DNA of 64,000 nucleotides from an uncultured Flavobacteriaceae bacterium (GTDB lineage Bacteria > Bacteroidota > Bacteroidia > Flavobacteriales > Flavobacteriaceae), in contig CANNAC010000001.1 in NCBI GenBank assembly GCA_947502495.1, positions 868,906 to 932,905 on the forward strand, written 5' to 3'. Below the pieces are notes generated by a model. It did not search any database, had not been told where the DNA came from, and saw nothing but the letters and a program-made list of their open reading frames with translations. Of the stretch, positions 54,087 to 63,323 are shown one piece after another. The translations under genes and the position numbers were made by a program. How positions within the stretch are numbered: the first letter of the stretch is position 1; every line of letters starts with the position of its first letter.

Positions 54087-54926
54087 ATGAAAAACAATAT
54101 ACTAATTACCCTTTTTGCAATGACTTTATTTTTTGGATGTAGAGTTCATGAATTATCGGTAAATCAAGATAAACAAAAGAAAGTAATCACTGAAAATATA
54201 AATATCCCTATTCGTGAGTATTCCATACAATCTGTTTTATGGCAACAACATGCGGCAGAATATCGTGCATTAACGTATCAGGCTTTTTATTTGGCTCAAA
54301 TGCGATTAAATGATATAATTGCCAATAAAGTGGACTTAAAAAAGCCACTAGCAATTGTCACAGATATTGATGAAACGGTGTTGAATAACAGTCCTTATAG
54401 CGGTAAACAAGTTGAATTAGATGAAGACTACAATACCCTAAGATGGACGGAATGGGTAAAGAAGAAAAAAGCAGCAGTAATACCAGGTGCTCTTGATTTT
54501 TTTAATTACGCGAAAAGTAAGAGTATTGAAGTTTTTTATATTTCTAATAGGTCCATAAATCAAAAAAATGAAACCATTGATAATCTACAAATAATAGGAT
54601 TTCCTTTTGCTGATGAAGCACATGTTTTATTAAAAGACAGTCTTAGTGGAAAACAACCAAGAAGACTTCATGTACAAGAAACCCACGAAATTGTATTACT
54701 ACTTGGCGATAATTTATCTGATTTCTCAGACGTATTTGAGGAACGTTCTACCATAGAAAGAAATAGAAATGTAGATAGTTTGAAAGCTTTTTTCGGCAAG
54801 AAATTCATTGTATTACCCAATACAATCTATGGCGATTGGGAAACCAAAGGCATTTTAGAAGGAAAACATAATTGGACTAATTTTCAAAAAGATTCTATTA
54901 GACATCAAAAAATAATATCGTATTAA
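54087..54926 (+). CDS. e(P4)-family acid phosphatase / 5'-nucleotidase lipoprotein
   Basis: 279 residues. The signal peptide MKNNILITLFAMTLFFGCRV has a lipobox (FFGC). The DDDD-superfamily motif AIVTDIDETVLNNSPY (about 90-105) carries the nucleophile Asp. A second block, LLLGDNLSDFSDVFEERST (about 204-222), completes the Mg site. The length and layout match outer membrane lipoprotein e (P4), which dephosphorylates nucleotides such as NMN and 5'-AMP in the periplasm for uptake. It has its own operator and promoter and stands alone. Confidence 0.93.
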   Translation: MKNNILITLFAMTLFFGCRVHELSVNQDKQKKVITENINIPIREYSIQSVLWQQHAAEYRALTYQAFYLAQMRLNDIIANKVDLKKPLAIVTDIDETVLNNSPYSGKQVELDEDYNTLRWTEWVKKKKAAVIPGALDFFNYAKSKSIEVFYISNRSINQKNETIDNLQIIGFPFADEAHVLLKDSLSGKQPRRLHVQETHEIVLLLGDNLSDFSDVFEERSTIERNRNVDSLKAFFGKKFIVLPNTIYGDWETKGILEGKHNWTNFQKDSIRHQKIISY

Positions 54927-54973
54927 AATAAATTTTATGTTTTATAATTAGCCTTCAAAACACAATTTAAATT

Positions 54974-56692
54974 CTATGGACATAAAGGAAATGCCAGTTT
55001 AAAAGTACTGCCTTCGCCAATTTTACTGATAAAAGTAATAGTGCCTTCTAATAAATTAACATAATGTTTTACAATACTTAAACCAAGGCCTGTTCCTTGT
55101 ATATTACTCACATTTTTAGCCCTAAAAAATTTTGTAAACAGATACTTTTGTTCATTTTCAGGAATACCTATACCTCTATCCTCAATTTCTATAAATAAAA
55201 CATTCTTTTTTATGAAAGCTGTTATTTGAATATCAGTTTGTGAATATTTTGTAGCATTAGAAATTAGATTTATCAGTATATTTCTCAAAATCTTTTTATC
55301 CATAAAAACTTCTATTGAGCCTTTTTCTACATAATTGATTTTTTGATTTTCTTTAAACATCCAATGCAAATCTTCAATTATATCCTTAATAAGCACTTTT
55401 AAGGTAAAATTTTCCTTACTAGTTGTTACAATACCACGCTCTAGCTTTTCCATAGAGAGGAAGTCCTTCAAAATATTTGTTAGTTGATTTACGGATGATT
55501 TAATACGATCAACATGTCGTTTTACTTTGGTAGACTCGTTTAAATCGTTATATTTTTCAATTAAAATAGTTGAAGAAAGAATACTAGTAAGCGGTGTACG
55601 AAACTCATGCGAAGCCATAGATACAAAAGCACTTTTCATTTCATTAATAATTTTTTCTTGTTGTAATGCTTCTTTTAATTCCTTTGTACGCTCTGCTACA
55701 ATGTCCTCTAATTCTTCAGTGTATTTTTGTTTTCTCGATTCTAATTTCTTTCGTTCAGTAATATCTTCACCAGCAATTAGAGTACCTATGTATTTATTAT
55801 TCTCATCTAACAATGTTAAGTTGGTCCAAGACATTAAAGGCATATTATTGTTATTGCACTTTAGGAAACTTTCAAAATTTGGATTTAACAATCCATTTTC
55901 ATTCTTTATGTACTTATGCGACAAAATTGAGCCTTTACCATCTGCTAAACTTATAAAATTGTTTAACCAATTTTTTCCTAAAATTTCTATACTATTATAT
56001 CCAAGAAGGTCACACCCTTTTTTATTGATTAATTGCACGTTATACTCTGTATCTATCAAGAGAAAAACTACAGGAGCTAGATTAAGATATTCTTGTATTT
56101 TTTCTTTTTCCTTTTGTAAACTTTTATGTTGTAATTGTAAAATCTCGGCTTTTTTGAGCTCTGAAATATCTATTAATGACACTCTGCAAACGGTACTTTC
56201 TGTTATTTTATTTTTTGTGATTGTGCCTTGAAGTAAGACTGTAAACTCTCCCTTACTTTTGTGTTTCATTTTAATTTCGAAGGAAGGTAATATACCTGTT
56301 TCAAAAGCTTTTCGAAGATTTAAGAATAATGTTCGAGATTCGCCATTTGTTATATATGCAGAAAATGGTTTTCCGATAATATAAGAACGTTCTATACCAA
56401 GTAAATCACAGGCTGTGAGGTTGCTATTTATTATAATCGCTTTTTCATTTAATACTAAGTAGCCAATTGGTGCAAAATCAAATAAATCTGTGTATTGGTC
56501 ACGGACTTCCTCTAGCCTATGCTGCGCTTCTCGCAACTCTTCATTTTGCATTTCTAACTCTACTTGATGCACTTCTAATTCGTGAAGCAATGATTTAGAT
56601 TCCTCTAAAGTAAGGTTTTGTATGGCTTGCGATCTTTCTCGAATTTTAGCCTCAGCCTTAGCACGTAAATTATGTTCTGCACCACTAGACAT
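54974..56692 (-). CDS. PAS-domain sensor histidine kinase
   Basis: 572 residues, no membrane segment. A coiled-coil N-terminus (EESKSLLHELEVHQVELEMQ, a motif seen in methyl-accepting/CheB-linked kinases) precedes two PAS domains (about 70-185 and 205-315). Next are a linker with a coiled region, HisKA with VSMASHEFRTPLTSILSSTI (about 358), and HATPase with NLISNATKYSQTD, IEDRGIGIPENE and GTGLGLSIVKHYV. It is a cytoplasmic redox or ligand sensor. It starts 4 bp after the stop of the CheB-CheR-PAS gene and is surely co-transcribed with it. No response regulator is encoded next to it. Confidence 0.93.
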   Translation of the reverse strand: MSSGAEHNLRAKAEAKIRERSQAIQNLTLEESKSLLHELEVHQVELEMQNEELREAQHRLEEVRDQYTDLFDFAPIGYLVLNEKAIIINSNLTACDLLGIERSYIIGKPFSAYITNGESRTLFLNLRKAFETGILPSFEIKMKHKSKGEFTVLLQGTITKNKITESTVCRVSLIDISELKKAEILQLQHKSLQKEKEKIQEYLNLAPVVFLLIDTEYNVQLINKKGCDLLGYNSIEILGKNWLNNFISLADGKGSILSHKYIKNENGLLNPNFESFLKCNNNNMPLMSWTNLTLLDENNKYIGTLIAGEDITERKKLESRKQKYTEELEDIVAERTKELKEALQQEKIINEMKSAFVSMASHEFRTPLTSILSSTILIEKYNDLNESTKVKRHVDRIKSSVNQLTNILKDFLSMEKLERGIVTTSKENFTLKVLIKDIIEDLHWMFKENQKINYVEKGSIEVFMDKKILRNILINLISNATKYSQTDIQITAFIKKNVLFIEIEDRGIGIPENEQKYLFTKFFRAKNVSNIQGTGLGLSIVKHYVNLLEGTITFISKIGEGSTFKLAFPLCP

Positions 56693-56696
56693 TTAA

Positions 56697-59660
56697 TTAT
56701 TTCTTTTCGGATGATTTTTTTTGAACTTCACTTAATTCTGTAACATCGGTCGAAATACAAGCTATGCCATTAACCTTACCCTTCTCAAACAAAGGTCTAA
56801 CCGTTAAATCATGGCGTTTTATACTTCCTCCCAATTCTATGGAAACTGTTAGCCGCATTGGATGGCCTGTATCCAGAACTTTTTTCTTTATTTCCTCAAG
56901 TTTCTTGGTGTCTTTTTCTGAAAAAAAATCTGAATCCGTTTTTCCTTTAAAATTTCTGTATTTCACATCTGGATACATATTAGCAATACTAGTATAACAA
57001 AGATTTTTATCTTGTGTGTATACAACAGTCTTGGTAGATTCTAACAAAAATTCATAGTTTTCTTTAATTTTATTCAGCTCATCCGCCAATATTTTTTCTT
57101 TTGTTATATCAACAAAAGTAATAACAACTCCTTCTATTACGTTCTGCGCCGTTCTATACGGCATAATTTGCATTTGATACCAAACACCATCATGACTTTT
57201 TACAGATGTGGTAAACGGTGTAAGTTTTTCTAGTACATTTTTAACATCAGCCACAAGAGTATCATAATCAAGATTAGAAGATAAATGCTCTACAGGACGT
57301 CCTATGTCATTTTGAATTAAATTAATAATTTTAGACATAGATGGTGTAAAACGCTTAATTGTCAATTTATCATCTAGAAAAATAGTTCCTATTTCTATAC
57401 TCGCCAATAAATTATTCATATCGTCATAAGACTGAGCTAATTCATCTATCTTACCTTGTAATTCTGTATTTACAGTAACAATTTCCTCATTTACACTTTG
57501 TAGTTCTTCTTTAGAGGTTTCTAATTCTTCATTAGTGCTTTGTAATTCTTCATTACTAGATTGTAGTTCTTCATTTGACGATTTTAACTCCTCATTAGCA
57601 ACTTCTAATTGTTCTATAGTAGATCTTAGGAATTCTTTAGTGGTATCAAGTTCTTGTTGTAATGCATTTACTTCTGAAACATTTTCGATTTCTTCCTTTT
57701 TGTAATTAGCAGAATTTTCGGTAATTGTATCGATATCTTCAAAAATAATCATGAGATAGCCATTATCATTTAAAGATTGACTTAATGGTCTTGAGGTAAG
57801 CTTAATGGTTTGATAGTAACCATCTGTTTTTACTTTTATATTGGCAGAAACTTCAATTTTTTGACTTTTTCGAGCTTTCAAAATAATATTTCGCAATTTA
57901 GTTTTAAGACCATCTCTTGCCATATCAACAATATTCAAACTGGCTTCGCCTGGAGATGGTTGCAAATATTTCCCAGTGTTACCCGAAAAATAAACAGCAT
58001 CCCCTTTATTATCAATAATTGCACAAGCAGGAGCATAATTTGAAAGTAAAAGGCGTTCTGTTATTATAGCCAAATTATCTTGCTGAACTTTTTTAAGTAT
58101 TGGGACTGATGCCGTTTTTATAGTTGGTAATTGATCTTGAAAGTTAAATCCTAATTGCGGCATTTTATCAGATGGAAGGTTTTTTCGTTTAAAAAATTTA
58201 TTTTTGCGATCAATGACTTCAAATGCATCGGCATATTCTCCAAGAGACTCTGAACTTCCTAAAAATAAAACACCTTCATTTATTAAAGCATAATGAAAAA
58301 TAGAGAATACCTTTTTCTGTGCTTCAATATTTAAATAAATCAATAGATTTCTACAACTAATCATATCTAATTTTGAGAATGGTGGATCCTTCATTAGATT
58401 ATGTTCTGCAAAGACTATTTGGTCTCGTATTTCTTTTTTAATACGGTAGCTTTGTCCTTCAACATGAAAATAAGAATGTAATCGATCTTTGCCCACATCA
58501 GTAACAATGGTCTCTGGATAAACACCTAACCGCGCAATAGCTATAGCCTTTTCATCAATATCTGATGCGAAAATCTGTAATTTTATATTCTTATTTTGTT
58601 TAGAAATGACTTCGTCAAAAATAATAGCAGTAGAATAAGCTTCTTCACCTGTAGAACATCCCGGAATCCATATTCTTATAGTATCTCCTCCCGATTTTTT
58701 TTCAATAATTTCAGGTATAATCTCTTTTTTTAAAATTTCAAAAGGTTCTTTATCTCTAAAAAAACTGGTCACTCCAATAAGTAATTCGTTAAATAGTTTT
58801 ATAGTTTCTTCTGTATTTTTCTGCAGGTATTTAATATAGTCTTCCAACTTGGCTATTTGGTTAATAGCCATTCGTTTTTCAACGCGACGTATCACTGTAC
58901 TATCTTTATAATCACCAAAATTACATCCCGTTTCATTACGTATGAGAATAAAAATTTTTTCTAATTGATCTTTGGTTTTAATGATTTCTACTGGCTTCTC
59001 TAAGGGTTTTAAATTTCTATTTTCAGAATATTTTATGAGCAGTTTTGGTATTTCTTTTATTGGTAATATAAAATCTTGCACACCAGCATTTATAGCACTG
59101 CGAGGCATCCCATCATATTGCGCATTTTCAGGATCTTGCACTATAGTTAGACCTCCATGCCCTTTAATATCTTTAAGCCCCATGGTGCCCTCTGTTCCGG
59201 TTCCAGATAGAATAATACCAACAGCACGCACACCTTGATCATTTGCTAATGAACGCTGAAAAAAATCAATTGGTTTTCTAAATCCTCTAGGTAAAGAAGG
59301 CTCCAATAAGTGAAGAATACCATTAAATATAGCCATGTCTTTATTTGGTGGAATAATATAAACATGATCTTTTAATACTTCTGTATGATCTTTTACTTCA
59401 CTTATTTGTATTTTAGTGTACTTTTTAAGCAAGTCCACCATTAGGCTTTTATGTGTAGGATCTAAGTGTTGCACAATTACAAATGCCATTCCTGGCGCAT
59501 CAGGTAATTCTGAAAAAAAAGTTTTAAAGGCTTCTAAACCACCTGCAGATGCACCAATACCAACAATAAGAAACCCATCCTCCTTTTTAGGTGTTGTCTG
59601 CTTTTTTGATGCCACTTTTTTCGTTGTAGCTTTTGGCGATGTGATTTTTCTTTTTGCCAT
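56697..59660 (-). CDS. CheB-CheR fusion protein with coiled-coil and PAS domains
   Basis: 987 residues. CheB methylesterase (about 30-215) has VGIGASAGGLEAFKTFF (catalytic Ser), VIVQHLDPTH and ILSGTGTEGTMGLKDIKG. CheR methyltransferase (about 235-490) has RIWIPGCSTGEEAYSTAI (SAM site) and SCRNLLIYL. A PAS-like part around 540-640 precedes a long coiled coil with repeated NEELQSSNEEL/NEELETSKEEL heptads (about 665-735). Two PAS domains follow (about 750-860 and 865-980). The order is that of Bacteroidota/alphaproteobacterial CheB/CheR hybrids not linked to a chemotaxis operon. It may modify or signal to the kinase encoded next. No operator of the island type was found before it. Confidence 0.92.
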   Translation of the reverse strand: MAKRKITSPKATTKKVASKKQTTPKKEDGFLIVGIGASAGGLEAFKTFFSELPDAPGMAFVIVQHLDPTHKSLMVDLLKKYTKIQISEVKDHTEVLKDHVYIIPPNKDMAIFNGILHLLEPSLPRGFRKPIDFFQRSLANDQGVRAVGIILSGTGTEGTMGLKDIKGHGGLTIVQDPENAQYDGMPRSAINAGVQDFILPIKEIPKLLIKYSENRNLKPLEKPVEIIKTKDQLEKIFILIRNETGCNFGDYKDSTVIRRVEKRMAINQIAKLEDYIKYLQKNTEETIKLFNELLIGVTSFFRDKEPFEILKKEIIPEIIEKKSGGDTIRIWIPGCSTGEEAYSTAIIFDEVISKQNKNIKLQIFASDIDEKAIAIARLGVYPETIVTDVGKDRLHSYFHVEGQSYRIKKEIRDQIVFAEHNLMKDPPFSKLDMISCRNLLIYLNIEAQKKVFSIFHYALINEGVLFLGSSESLGEYADAFEVIDRKNKFFKRKNLPSDKMPQLGFNFQDQLPTIKTASVPILKKVQQDNLAIITERLLLSNYAPACAIIDNKGDAVYFSGNTGKYLQPSPGEASLNIVDMARDGLKTKLRNIILKARKSQKIEVSANIKVKTDGYYQTIKLTSRPLSQSLNDNGYLMIIFEDIDTITENSANYKKEEIENVSEVNALQQELDTTKEFLRSTIEQLEVANEELKSSNEELQSSNEELQSTNEELETSKEELQSVNEEIVTVNTELQGKIDELAQSYDDMNNLLASIEIGTIFLDDKLTIKRFTPSMSKIINLIQNDIGRPVEHLSSNLDYDTLVADVKNVLEKLTPFTTSVKSHDGVWYQMQIMPYRTAQNVIEGVVITFVDITKEKILADELNKIKENYEFLLESTKTVVYTQDKNLCYTSIANMYPDVKYRNFKGKTDSDFFSEKDTKKLEEIKKKVLDTGHPMRLTVSIELGGSIKRHDLTVRPLFEKGKVNGIACISTDVTELSEVQKKSSEKK

Positions 59661-59898
59661 GAAATTGTTTTCGTTATAAAGATAAAGGATTCTGCAAATT
59701 ACATTTTTATAATATAATAAATATAATTCTTCTACATTTAATAATCCCTTTTTGTGAATACAACAAGACTAAACAGCTTTTATTACAACTATTAAATATA
59801 TTCAACAACAATATTTGTAGTGTTAATAATAGCCATTATATTTCTCAAACAAACCCCCATTAGCCCCCTTAATAACAGTGATTTAATTAAAAAAAAAC

Positions 59899-60394
59899 TT
59901 AGTACATCTTAGAATTATCTTTAGACTCATACAAGCCTGGATAAAATCGTCTTATAAAATCATTTCGAGAAGAATCCATGCTCTTTATCATTTTATCCAA
60001 TTCTGTATACTGATTTTGCCAGTTTTTTAAAAAATAGTCTTCCTTAAAAAATTCATTCATTAAAAGGGAATCATTTTCAGGAAAAAAGGAAAAATTAGCT
60101 TTCCAATTAAAAGGTACATTTTTATCAAAATAATTTTTAAAAGAATCCATAATGCTGTCTAAATTTACTCGCAAAGAATCCCCCTTAATATTTGAATAAG
60201 AGTATGAATATATAGAATCATACTTTATAAGATTTCCAAACTCATCATATTGCTTTTTAACATCCCACGTTTCTTTAGGCTTAATAGTGTCTTGCCCTTG
60301 TTTATTTGGTTGTTGCGTTCCTTTTTCCTTATTTTTTTTGGCTGTTACAACCTATTATAGATAATACGAATAATAAATAAATCAAGTTTTTCAT
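59899..60394 (-). pseudogene. Frameshifted lipoprotein gene (A8 tract)
   Basis: Reading from ATG 60394 gives a lipoprotein signal peptide (MKNLIYLLFVLSIIGCNSQ, lipobox IIGC). A stop then follows within the run of eight A (plus strand T8 at 60332-60339). Removing one A (or adding two) restores one continuous frame through KEKGTQQPNKQGQDTIKPKE to the last residues FYPGLYESKDNSKMY. The intact protein would be about 164 residues. The 91-codon tail frame from 60174 has no good start of its own. Causes could be a true mutation, slippage-based phase variation or a homopolymer sequencing error. It is 17 bp downstream of the 60412 gene. Confidence 0.8.
60332..60339. repeat. Homopolymer T8/A8 at the frameshift
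   Basis: Eight consecutive T on the plus strand at the exact place where the minus-strand lipoprotein frame breaks. Such tracts are hotspots for slipped-strand change and for sequencing errors. Confidence 0.95.
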
Positions 60395-60411
60395 AATTAA
60401 AAAGTTTATAA

Positions 60412-60810
60412 TTAATTTCTTCTTGTTCTTGTAGTATTAGTTCGTCTTGAAGTTCTGGTATTACTCCGTACATTATTTTCCTTGTGATATGTTCTAATAT
60501 TATCACCTCTATAACCTTTTACACGTACATATTTACTTCGGTTTAGATTTATATTATTATATCGAGGTGGCAATACTTTTACACGTATCCATACACCATT
60601 GTTCAGATACAAATAATTACTTAACGTTAAATCATAATAGATTGAATATTCTGGAAAATACACATACCTAACCATCTCTACTCTATTTGGATAAAACCAA
60701 GGTGGTGGTGGTGACTCAGATCTTGAAGATAAAACCACAGGACCACAACTTTCTAAAGCTAAGGCACTAATTAAAAAAAGTAGCACCATTACATAAGTTC
60801 TTTTTTTCAT
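60412..60810 (-). CDS. Small lipoprotein with basic tail, 132 aa
   Basis: The signal peptide is TYVMVLLFLISALALESCGP, lipobox LESC. The mature protein begins VVLSSRSESPPPPWFYPN and includes YFPEYSIYYDLTLSNYLYLN. The C-terminal half becomes basic and low-complexity (SNTRTSRRTNTTRTRRN). No family is recognised. It may be surface-exposed. It is the first gene of operon F, divergent from the AhpD-like gene, with operator site 5 between them. Confidence 0.72.
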   Translation of the reverse strand: MKKRTYVMVLLFLISALALESCGPVVLSSRSESPPPPWFYPNRVEMVRYVYFPEYSIYYDLTLSNYLYLNNGVWIRVKVLPPRYNNINLNRSKYVRVKGYRGDNIRTYHKENNVRSNTRTSRRTNTTRTRRN

Positions 60811-60835
60811 AACTCTAACATTTATAATATCATCA

Positions 60836-60843
60836 CAAAAGAA
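60836..60843 (-). promoter_or_regulatory. Weak -7 element for the small lipoprotein gene
   Basis: Minus-strand TTCTTTTG differs from TAnnTTTG at one base (T for A). Its centre (60839.5) is again 33 bp from operator site 5. Confidence 0.4.
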
Positions 60844-60863
60844 TTAAACAAACAAGACACCCC

Positions 60864-60881
60864 AAATGATCTGCGTCATTT
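60864..60881. promoter_or_regulatory. Operator site 5 between the lipoprotein and AhpD-like genes
   Basis: AAATGATCTGCGTCATTT, core TGAT-CTGC-GTCA, with A/T-rich extended arms like site 1. Centre 60872.5; 33 bp from TAGCTTTG (60902-60909) on plus and from the weak element at 60836-60843 on minus. Confidence 0.7.
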
Positions 60882-60901
60882 TAAGAGTTATCGTTTTAAA
60901 A

Positions 60902-60909
60902 TAGCTTTG
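60902..60909 (+). promoter_or_regulatory. -7 element of the AhpD/FtsH operon promoter
   Basis: TAGCTTTG is an exact TAnnTTTG match, 33 bp from operator site 5. The predicted leader before the ATG at 60945 is about 29 nt. Confidence 0.65.
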
Positions 60910-60944
60910 TTAAAAGCAAAACAGAATCACTAAAACTTTGAGTC

Positions 60945-61295
60945 ATGATAAAAGATTATTTCAAAAACTATAACGATCTCACCAAATTAATGAGTGAATT
61001 AGAGACTAAACTTCCTGAGACAATGAAAGGGTTTAATGACTTACACAAAGCCAGTGTTTCAGACGGTATTTTACCTGCTAAAACAAAAGAACTTATTGCG
61101 CTAGGAATAGCTATTACCGTACGTTGCGATGGCTGTATAGCTTTTCATGTACACGATGCACTTAAAGCAGGAGCTAGCTCAGAAGAAATTATGGAAACTA
61201 TAAGCGTTGCTATACTTATGGGTGGTGGTCCTGCTCTTGTGTATGGATGCGAAGCTATGGAAGCTTTAGAACAATTTGTTGTTTTAGAACAATGA
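60945..61295 (+). CDS. AhpD-like carboxymuconolactone decarboxylase family protein
   Basis: 116 residues. The redox motif VRCDGCIAFHVHDALKAGAS contains CxxC plus the His that activate peroxidatic or transfer chemistry in AhpD-like proteins. ELIALGIAITV precedes it and VAILMGGGPALVYG follows it, both in family positions. It likely acts as an alkylhydroperoxidase/disulfide reductase or a thiol-linked protein in peroxide defence. It is first of four genes in the operator-controlled operon G. Confidence 0.9.
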   Translation: MIKDYFKNYNDLTKLMSELETKLPETMKGFNDLHKASVSDGILPAKTKELIALGIAITVRCDGCIAFHVHDALKAGASSEEIMETISVAILMGGGPALVYGCEAMEALEQFVVLEQ

Positions 61296-61371
61296 TGCGC
61301 AAATTTGAAAACAGTAAAGAACTTAAAATATATTTTTTTACAAAAAGTTAGATAAAATAACTAAAGTCATA

Positions 61372-63312
61372 ATGGCAACCAATAAAAACAGTGATAAGAA
61401 TAACAAATCACCTAAGACGTTTAATCCATATTGGATTTACGCCTTGCTTCTGCTTTTTATAATTACCACGTTTTTTTTAAACCCAAATTCTACCACCAAA
61501 GAAATTAGTTGGTTACAATTTGAACAAAACATTTTAAAAAAACAAGATGTAGAAAAAATTATAATTCTTAATAAAGAAATTGCAGAAATTTATATTAAAC
61601 AAGAGAAACTAGAAGACGATAAAGACAAATCAACTTCTAAAAATATAATAACAGGAGAAACCATTCCTCAATATTACATACAAATAGGCGCCGTAGAAAG
61701 TTTTGAAAACAAGCTTGAAAATGCCCAACAACATTATAAACCAGAAGAAAAAATTGAAATTAAATATGAATCACGACTAAATTGGTTAGATACATTTTTA
61801 TGGATCTTACCATTTGCTTTAATTTTAGTTTTCTGGTTACTAATAATAAAACGAATGGGAGCTGGTGGTGTGGGTGGAAAAATGTTCAATTTTGGAAAAT
61901 CAACCGCAAAATTATCTAATATAGATACAAAAAGCAAAGTAACATTTCAAGATGTTGCAGGTTTAAAAGAAGCTAAAATTGAAATGATGGAAATTTTAGA
62001 TTTTCTAAAAAACCCTGAAGATTACACTAAACTTGGTGCCAAAATACCCAAAGGAATATTGTTAGTAGGACCACCAGGAACAGGGAAAACGTTATTAGCA
62101 AGAGCTATTGCAGGAGAAGCTAGAGTTCCCTTTTTTTCTCTGTCTGGTTCAGAGTTTGTAGAAATGTTTGTTGGTGTTGGTGCATCAAGAGTAAGAGATC
62201 TCTTTAAAAAAGCTAAAGAAAAAGCCCCAAGTATTGTATTTATCGACGAAATAGATGCTGTTGGGCGATCTAGAGATAAAGTAAACGCCTTTCGATCAAA
62301 TGACGAAAGAGAAAACACGCTAAACCAATTATTAGCAGAATTAGATGGATTTGGTACAAATACAGGGGTTATTGTTTTAGCTGCTACCAATAGAGCTGAT
62401 ATTTTAGACAAGGCTTTGCTTAGAGCTGGAAGATTTGACAGACATATATATCTAGAATTACCCACAAAAGAGGAACGGATTGAAATTTTTAATGTGCATC
62501 TCAAACCTATTAAAAAAGAAGACAATGTAGATGTTACATTGTTAGCCTCATTAACTCCAGGGTTTTCAGGAGCTGATATTGCAAATATTTGTAATGAAGC
62601 CGCTTTAATTGCTGCCAGAAAGAAGAAGAAAAAGGTTAATCAGGAGGATTTTAACCAAGCTAAAGATCGTATTGTCGGTGGTTTAGAACGAAAAAGTAAA
62701 ATAATTTCTGCTAAAGAAAAAGAAATTGTAGCACATCATGAAGCCGGCCATGCAGTTGCTAGTTGGTATTTAAAACATGTTGAGGCTTTAGTTAAAGTAT
62801 CCATTATTCCTAGGGGGAAATCTTTAGGTGCTGCATGGTATTTACCAGAAGAACGGCAAATTGTAACCAAATCCCAATTTATGGATCAGATGTGCGCAGC
62901 ATTAGGCGGACGAGCAGCAGAAGAAATTATTTTTAATGAAATTTCTTCTGGTGCATTAGATGATTTAGAAAAAGTAACTAAGCAGGCCTATAATATGGTG
63001 GCTTATTTTGGACTTGACGAAGAAGTTGGACCTATCAGTTTTTATGATTCTACAGGACTTTACGATAGAATTTTAGGAAAACCCTATAGTGAAAATATGG
63101 GAAAACTAATTGACACTGAAGTACAAAATCTAATAACAACACAGTATAAAAGAGTTAAAGAGATTTTAACTACACACAAGAATGAATTACAAGAATTGGC
63201 GCAACTGTTATTAGTAAAAGAAGTAGCAGACAAAGACGATTTAGAAAAAATATTAGGAAAACGGAAGGAAAACAAAGTGCTATTCAAAACATCAAAACTA
63301 AAAATTACTTAA
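61372..63312 (+). CDS. ftsH: FtsH family membrane-bound ATP-dependent zinc metalloprotease
   Basis: 646 residues. Two N-terminal membrane helices (WIYALLLLFIITTFFLN and WILPFALILVFWLLIIK) flank a periplasmic loop. The AAA domain has Walker A VGPPGTGKTLLA, Walker B VFIDEIDAVG and the second region of homology NRADILDKALLRAGRFD. The protease domain has the zinc motif HHEAGH (HEAGH, about 461-465) and the third ligand region with LEKVTKQA. It degrades membrane and regulatory proteins. Its position in an inducible operon suggests an accessory copy beside a housekeeping ftsH elsewhere; that is inference. A 76-bp gap separates it from the AhpD-like gene. Confidence 0.95.
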   Translation: MATNKNSDKNNKSPKTFNPYWIYALLLLFIITTFFLNPNSTTKEISWLQFEQNILKKQDVEKIIILNKEIAEIYIKQEKLEDDKDKSTSKNIITGETIPQYYIQIGAVESFENKLENAQQHYKPEEKIEIKYESRLNWLDTFLWILPFALILVFWLLIIKRMGAGGVGGKMFNFGKSTAKLSNIDTKSKVTFQDVAGLKEAKIEMMEILDFLKNPEDYTKLGAKIPKGILLVGPPGTGKTLLARAIAGEARVPFFSLSGSEFVEMFVGVGASRVRDLFKKAKEKAPSIVFIDEIDAVGRSRDKVNAFRSNDERENTLNQLLAELDGFGTNTGVIVLAATNRADILDKALLRAGRFDRHIYLELPTKEERIEIFNVHLKPIKKEDNVDVTLLASLTPGFSGADIANICNEAALIAARKKKKKVNQEDFNQAKDRIVGGLERKSKIISAKEKEIVAHHEAGHAVASWYLKHVEALVKVSIIPRGKSLGAAWYLPEERQIVTKSQFMDQMCAALGGRAAEEIIFNEISSGALDDLEKVTKQAYNMVAYFGLDEEVGPISFYDSTGLYDRILGKPYSENMGKLIDTEVQNLITTQYKRVKEILTTHKNELQELAQLLLVKEVADKDDLEKILGKRKENKVLFKTSKLKIT

Positions 63313-63323
63313 TCAAACATATC

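Noticed and set aside
55527-56231. 234-codon plus-strand frame
   Set aside because: Lies entirely antisense to the PAS kinase, which has clear domains; composition (Ser/Phe/Ile-rich) is typical of a complementary-strand shadow.
59661-59760. Search for the island operator before the CheB-CheR gene
   Set aside because: -7-like elements exist (for example 59677-59684) but no TGAY-N4-RTCA repeat lies 33 bp away; TTGT-GAAT-ACAA at 59752-59763 is a different repeat at a different distance.
62022-62525. 167-codon minus-strand frame
   Set aside because: Antisense to the FtsH AAA domain; no independent support.
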